Below are positions 5,922-6,500 of a stretch of 6,500 bases of DNA, in pieces. The stretch is from Thermacetogenium sp. UBA5472 (GTDB lineage Bacteria; Bacillota; DSM-12270; Thermacetogeniales; Thermacetogeniaceae). A model generated the notes under the pieces. That model was not told the origin of the DNA, made no database searches, and was given only the letters and a program-made list of their open reading frames with translations. A program made the translations under genes and the position numbers. Each line of letters begins with the position of its first letter. The stretch's first letter is position 1. The stretch is from positions 4,906 to 11,405 of the forward strand of contig DIQC01000078.1 of NCBI GenBank assembly GCA_002426495.1, read 5' to 3'.

Positions 5922-5930
5922 GGTGATTAA

Positions 5931-6329
5931 ATGGCAGATGAGGAAAATAGGAATCAGGGTAATACCGGTGGTGGTGGAATTGGCGATCTTGCCGGACAGA
6001 ATTGGATAGTGCATATTGTGAGGCTCATTGTGTCTGCAATTGTTTTAATGGTAGTGAGCTATATTACGCCTGGTTTTACAGGGCTGACATTCTGGCATGC
6101 TATATTAGCCGCTATCTTGATTGCTGTGCTCGGTTATGCTGCCGAAGCTCTATTTGGCCCCAAAATCACACCTTATGCTCGTGGTGGTGTCGGGTTTGTG
6201 GTCTCAGCAGTGATCTTTTACTTGATTCAATTTATGATTCCTGGTGTCAGGATATCAATTTTGGGAGCGCTTATAGCTGCTGCCATTGTCGGTATTATTG
6301 ATATGTTTGTACCTACAACTTTACGCTAA
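5931..6329 (+). CDS. Small four-helix membrane protein, YvlD / phage_holin_4_2-like
   Basis: The 132-residue protein has a hydrophilic glycine/asparagine-rich N-terminus (1-23) and four hydrophobic segments at about 25-47, 53-75, 85-105 and 107-127. Short loops separate them: PGFTG, then GPKITPYARGG with the few charged residues, then PGVR. The Y-I-T-P-G-F text after the first helix, and the general size and layout, resemble the phage-holin-4-superfamily/YvlD group. Members of that group are mostly chromosomal inner-membrane proteins of unknown role, not lysis holins. No endolysin or phage gene is nearby, so a phage origin is not supported. ATG 5931 has GGAGG 7 bases upstream (5919-5923). A strong terminator begins 10 bases after the stop, closing the unit. 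Confidence 0.75.
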   Translation: MADEENRNQGNTGGGGIGDLAGQNWIVHIVRLIVSAIVLMVVSYITPGFTGLTFWHAILAAILIAVLGYAAEALFGPKITPYARGGVGFVVSAVIFYLIQFMIPGVRISILGALIAAAIVGIIDMFVPTTLR

Positions 6330-6339
6330 GAAAGAAGCA

Positions 6340-6381
6340 GACTAAAAAACCCCGTCTCTAGACAGGCGGGGTTTTTTAGTC
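6340..6381. terminator. Strong near-symmetric (bidirectional) intrinsic terminator
   Basis: An 18-bp stem runs from GACTAAAAAACCCC (6340-6353) to GGGGTTTTTTAGTC (6368-6381), with an inner GTCT/AGGC part (one G-U) and a 6-base loop CTAGAC. The A6/T6 tracts flank a GC-rich core on both sides, so it can end transcripts from either direction. It closes the pth/holin unit and may also serve a gene entering from the right. Confidence 0.92.
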
Positions 6382-6397
6382 GTTGGGGATATGCACT

Positions 6398-6472
6398 GGG
6401 GACGGTTCTCGCGTCTCTCGGACAATGCGGTGACAGTCACCTGAGACGCGAGAACCGTCCCCGCGCCTCAGG
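6398..6472. repeat. REP-like palindromic element with a perfect 20-bp inverted repeat
   Basis: The arm at 6398-6417 (GGGGACGGTT...GCGTCTC) is an exact reverse complement of 6443-6462 (GAGACGC...CCGTCCCC), 20 of 20 bases. The 25-base centre holds a further palindrome, GGTGAC-A-GTCACC (6429-6441). A third partial copy of the arm (CGCGCCTCAGG, 6462-6472) pairs with 6440-6450 at 10 of 11 positions, giving an alternative fold. There is no T tract or ORF. I recall similar GGGGACGG-starting palindromes as dispersed repeats in Peptococcaceae genomes; treating it as a REP/MITE is an inference. Confidence 0.65.
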
Positions 6473-6500
6473 TATAAAAGCATTATTGATGATGATATAA

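Noticed and set aside
5931..6329. Phage holin as a sign of a prophage or lysis cassette
   Set aside because: No endolysin, phage structural gene or integrase is nearby; this family is commonly chromosomal and unrelated to lysis.

Overview
The window looks like chromosomal housekeeping DNA from a spore-forming, low-to-mid GC Firmicute. The gene order NTP-transferase, spoVG, glmU, prs, (inverted PRC-barrel gene), ctc/rplY, pth/spoVC follows the Bacillus/Clostridia spoVG-glmU-prs-ctc-spoVC neighbourhood. A sigma-H-type promoter in front of spoVG and strong purine-rich Shine-Dalgarno sites support this. The moderate GC, the acidic-tailed Ctc, the holin-like protein after pth and the GGGGACGG... 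palindrome make me think of the Peptococcaceae/Desulfotomaculum-Desulfitobacterium group. That finer placement is inference and could not be checked here.

Layout. Positions 36-788 hold a MobA/GlmU-like nucleotidyltransferase of unknown substrate. Positions 812-838 hold a sigma-H-like promoter, followed by spoVG (889-1146) and a small intrinsic terminator (1183-1207). glmU (1287-2675) and prs (2665-3645) overlap by 11 bases and must be translationally linked. Converging on prs, with only 3 bases between the stop codons, is a minus-strand gene for a two-domain PRC-barrel protein (3649-4314, TTG start). A 220-base divergent intergenic region separates it from ctc/rplY (4535-5194), whose stop codon overlaps the start of pth (5194-5808). 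After a 122-base highly structured leader comes a small four-helix membrane protein of the YvlD/phage_holin_4_2 type (5931-6329). A near-symmetric strong terminator (6340-6381) and a REP-like palindromic element (6398-6472) follow. The last 28 bases show no feature.

Functionally the block links sporulation and transition-state control (SpoVG), cell-wall precursor synthesis (GlmU, UDP-GlcNAc), nucleotide precursor synthesis (Prs, PRPP) and translation maintenance (L25/Ctc on 5S rRNA, Pth recycling of peptidyl-tRNA). I see no defence system, prophage, insertion-sequence transposase, CRISPR array, tRNA or rRNA. The points most worth a second look are in the non-coding parts: a long fold that pairs with the ribosome-binding site of the holin-like gene, a perfect 20-bp inverted repeat with two competing folds, and the inverted PRC-barrel gene that splits a normally co-directional cluster.
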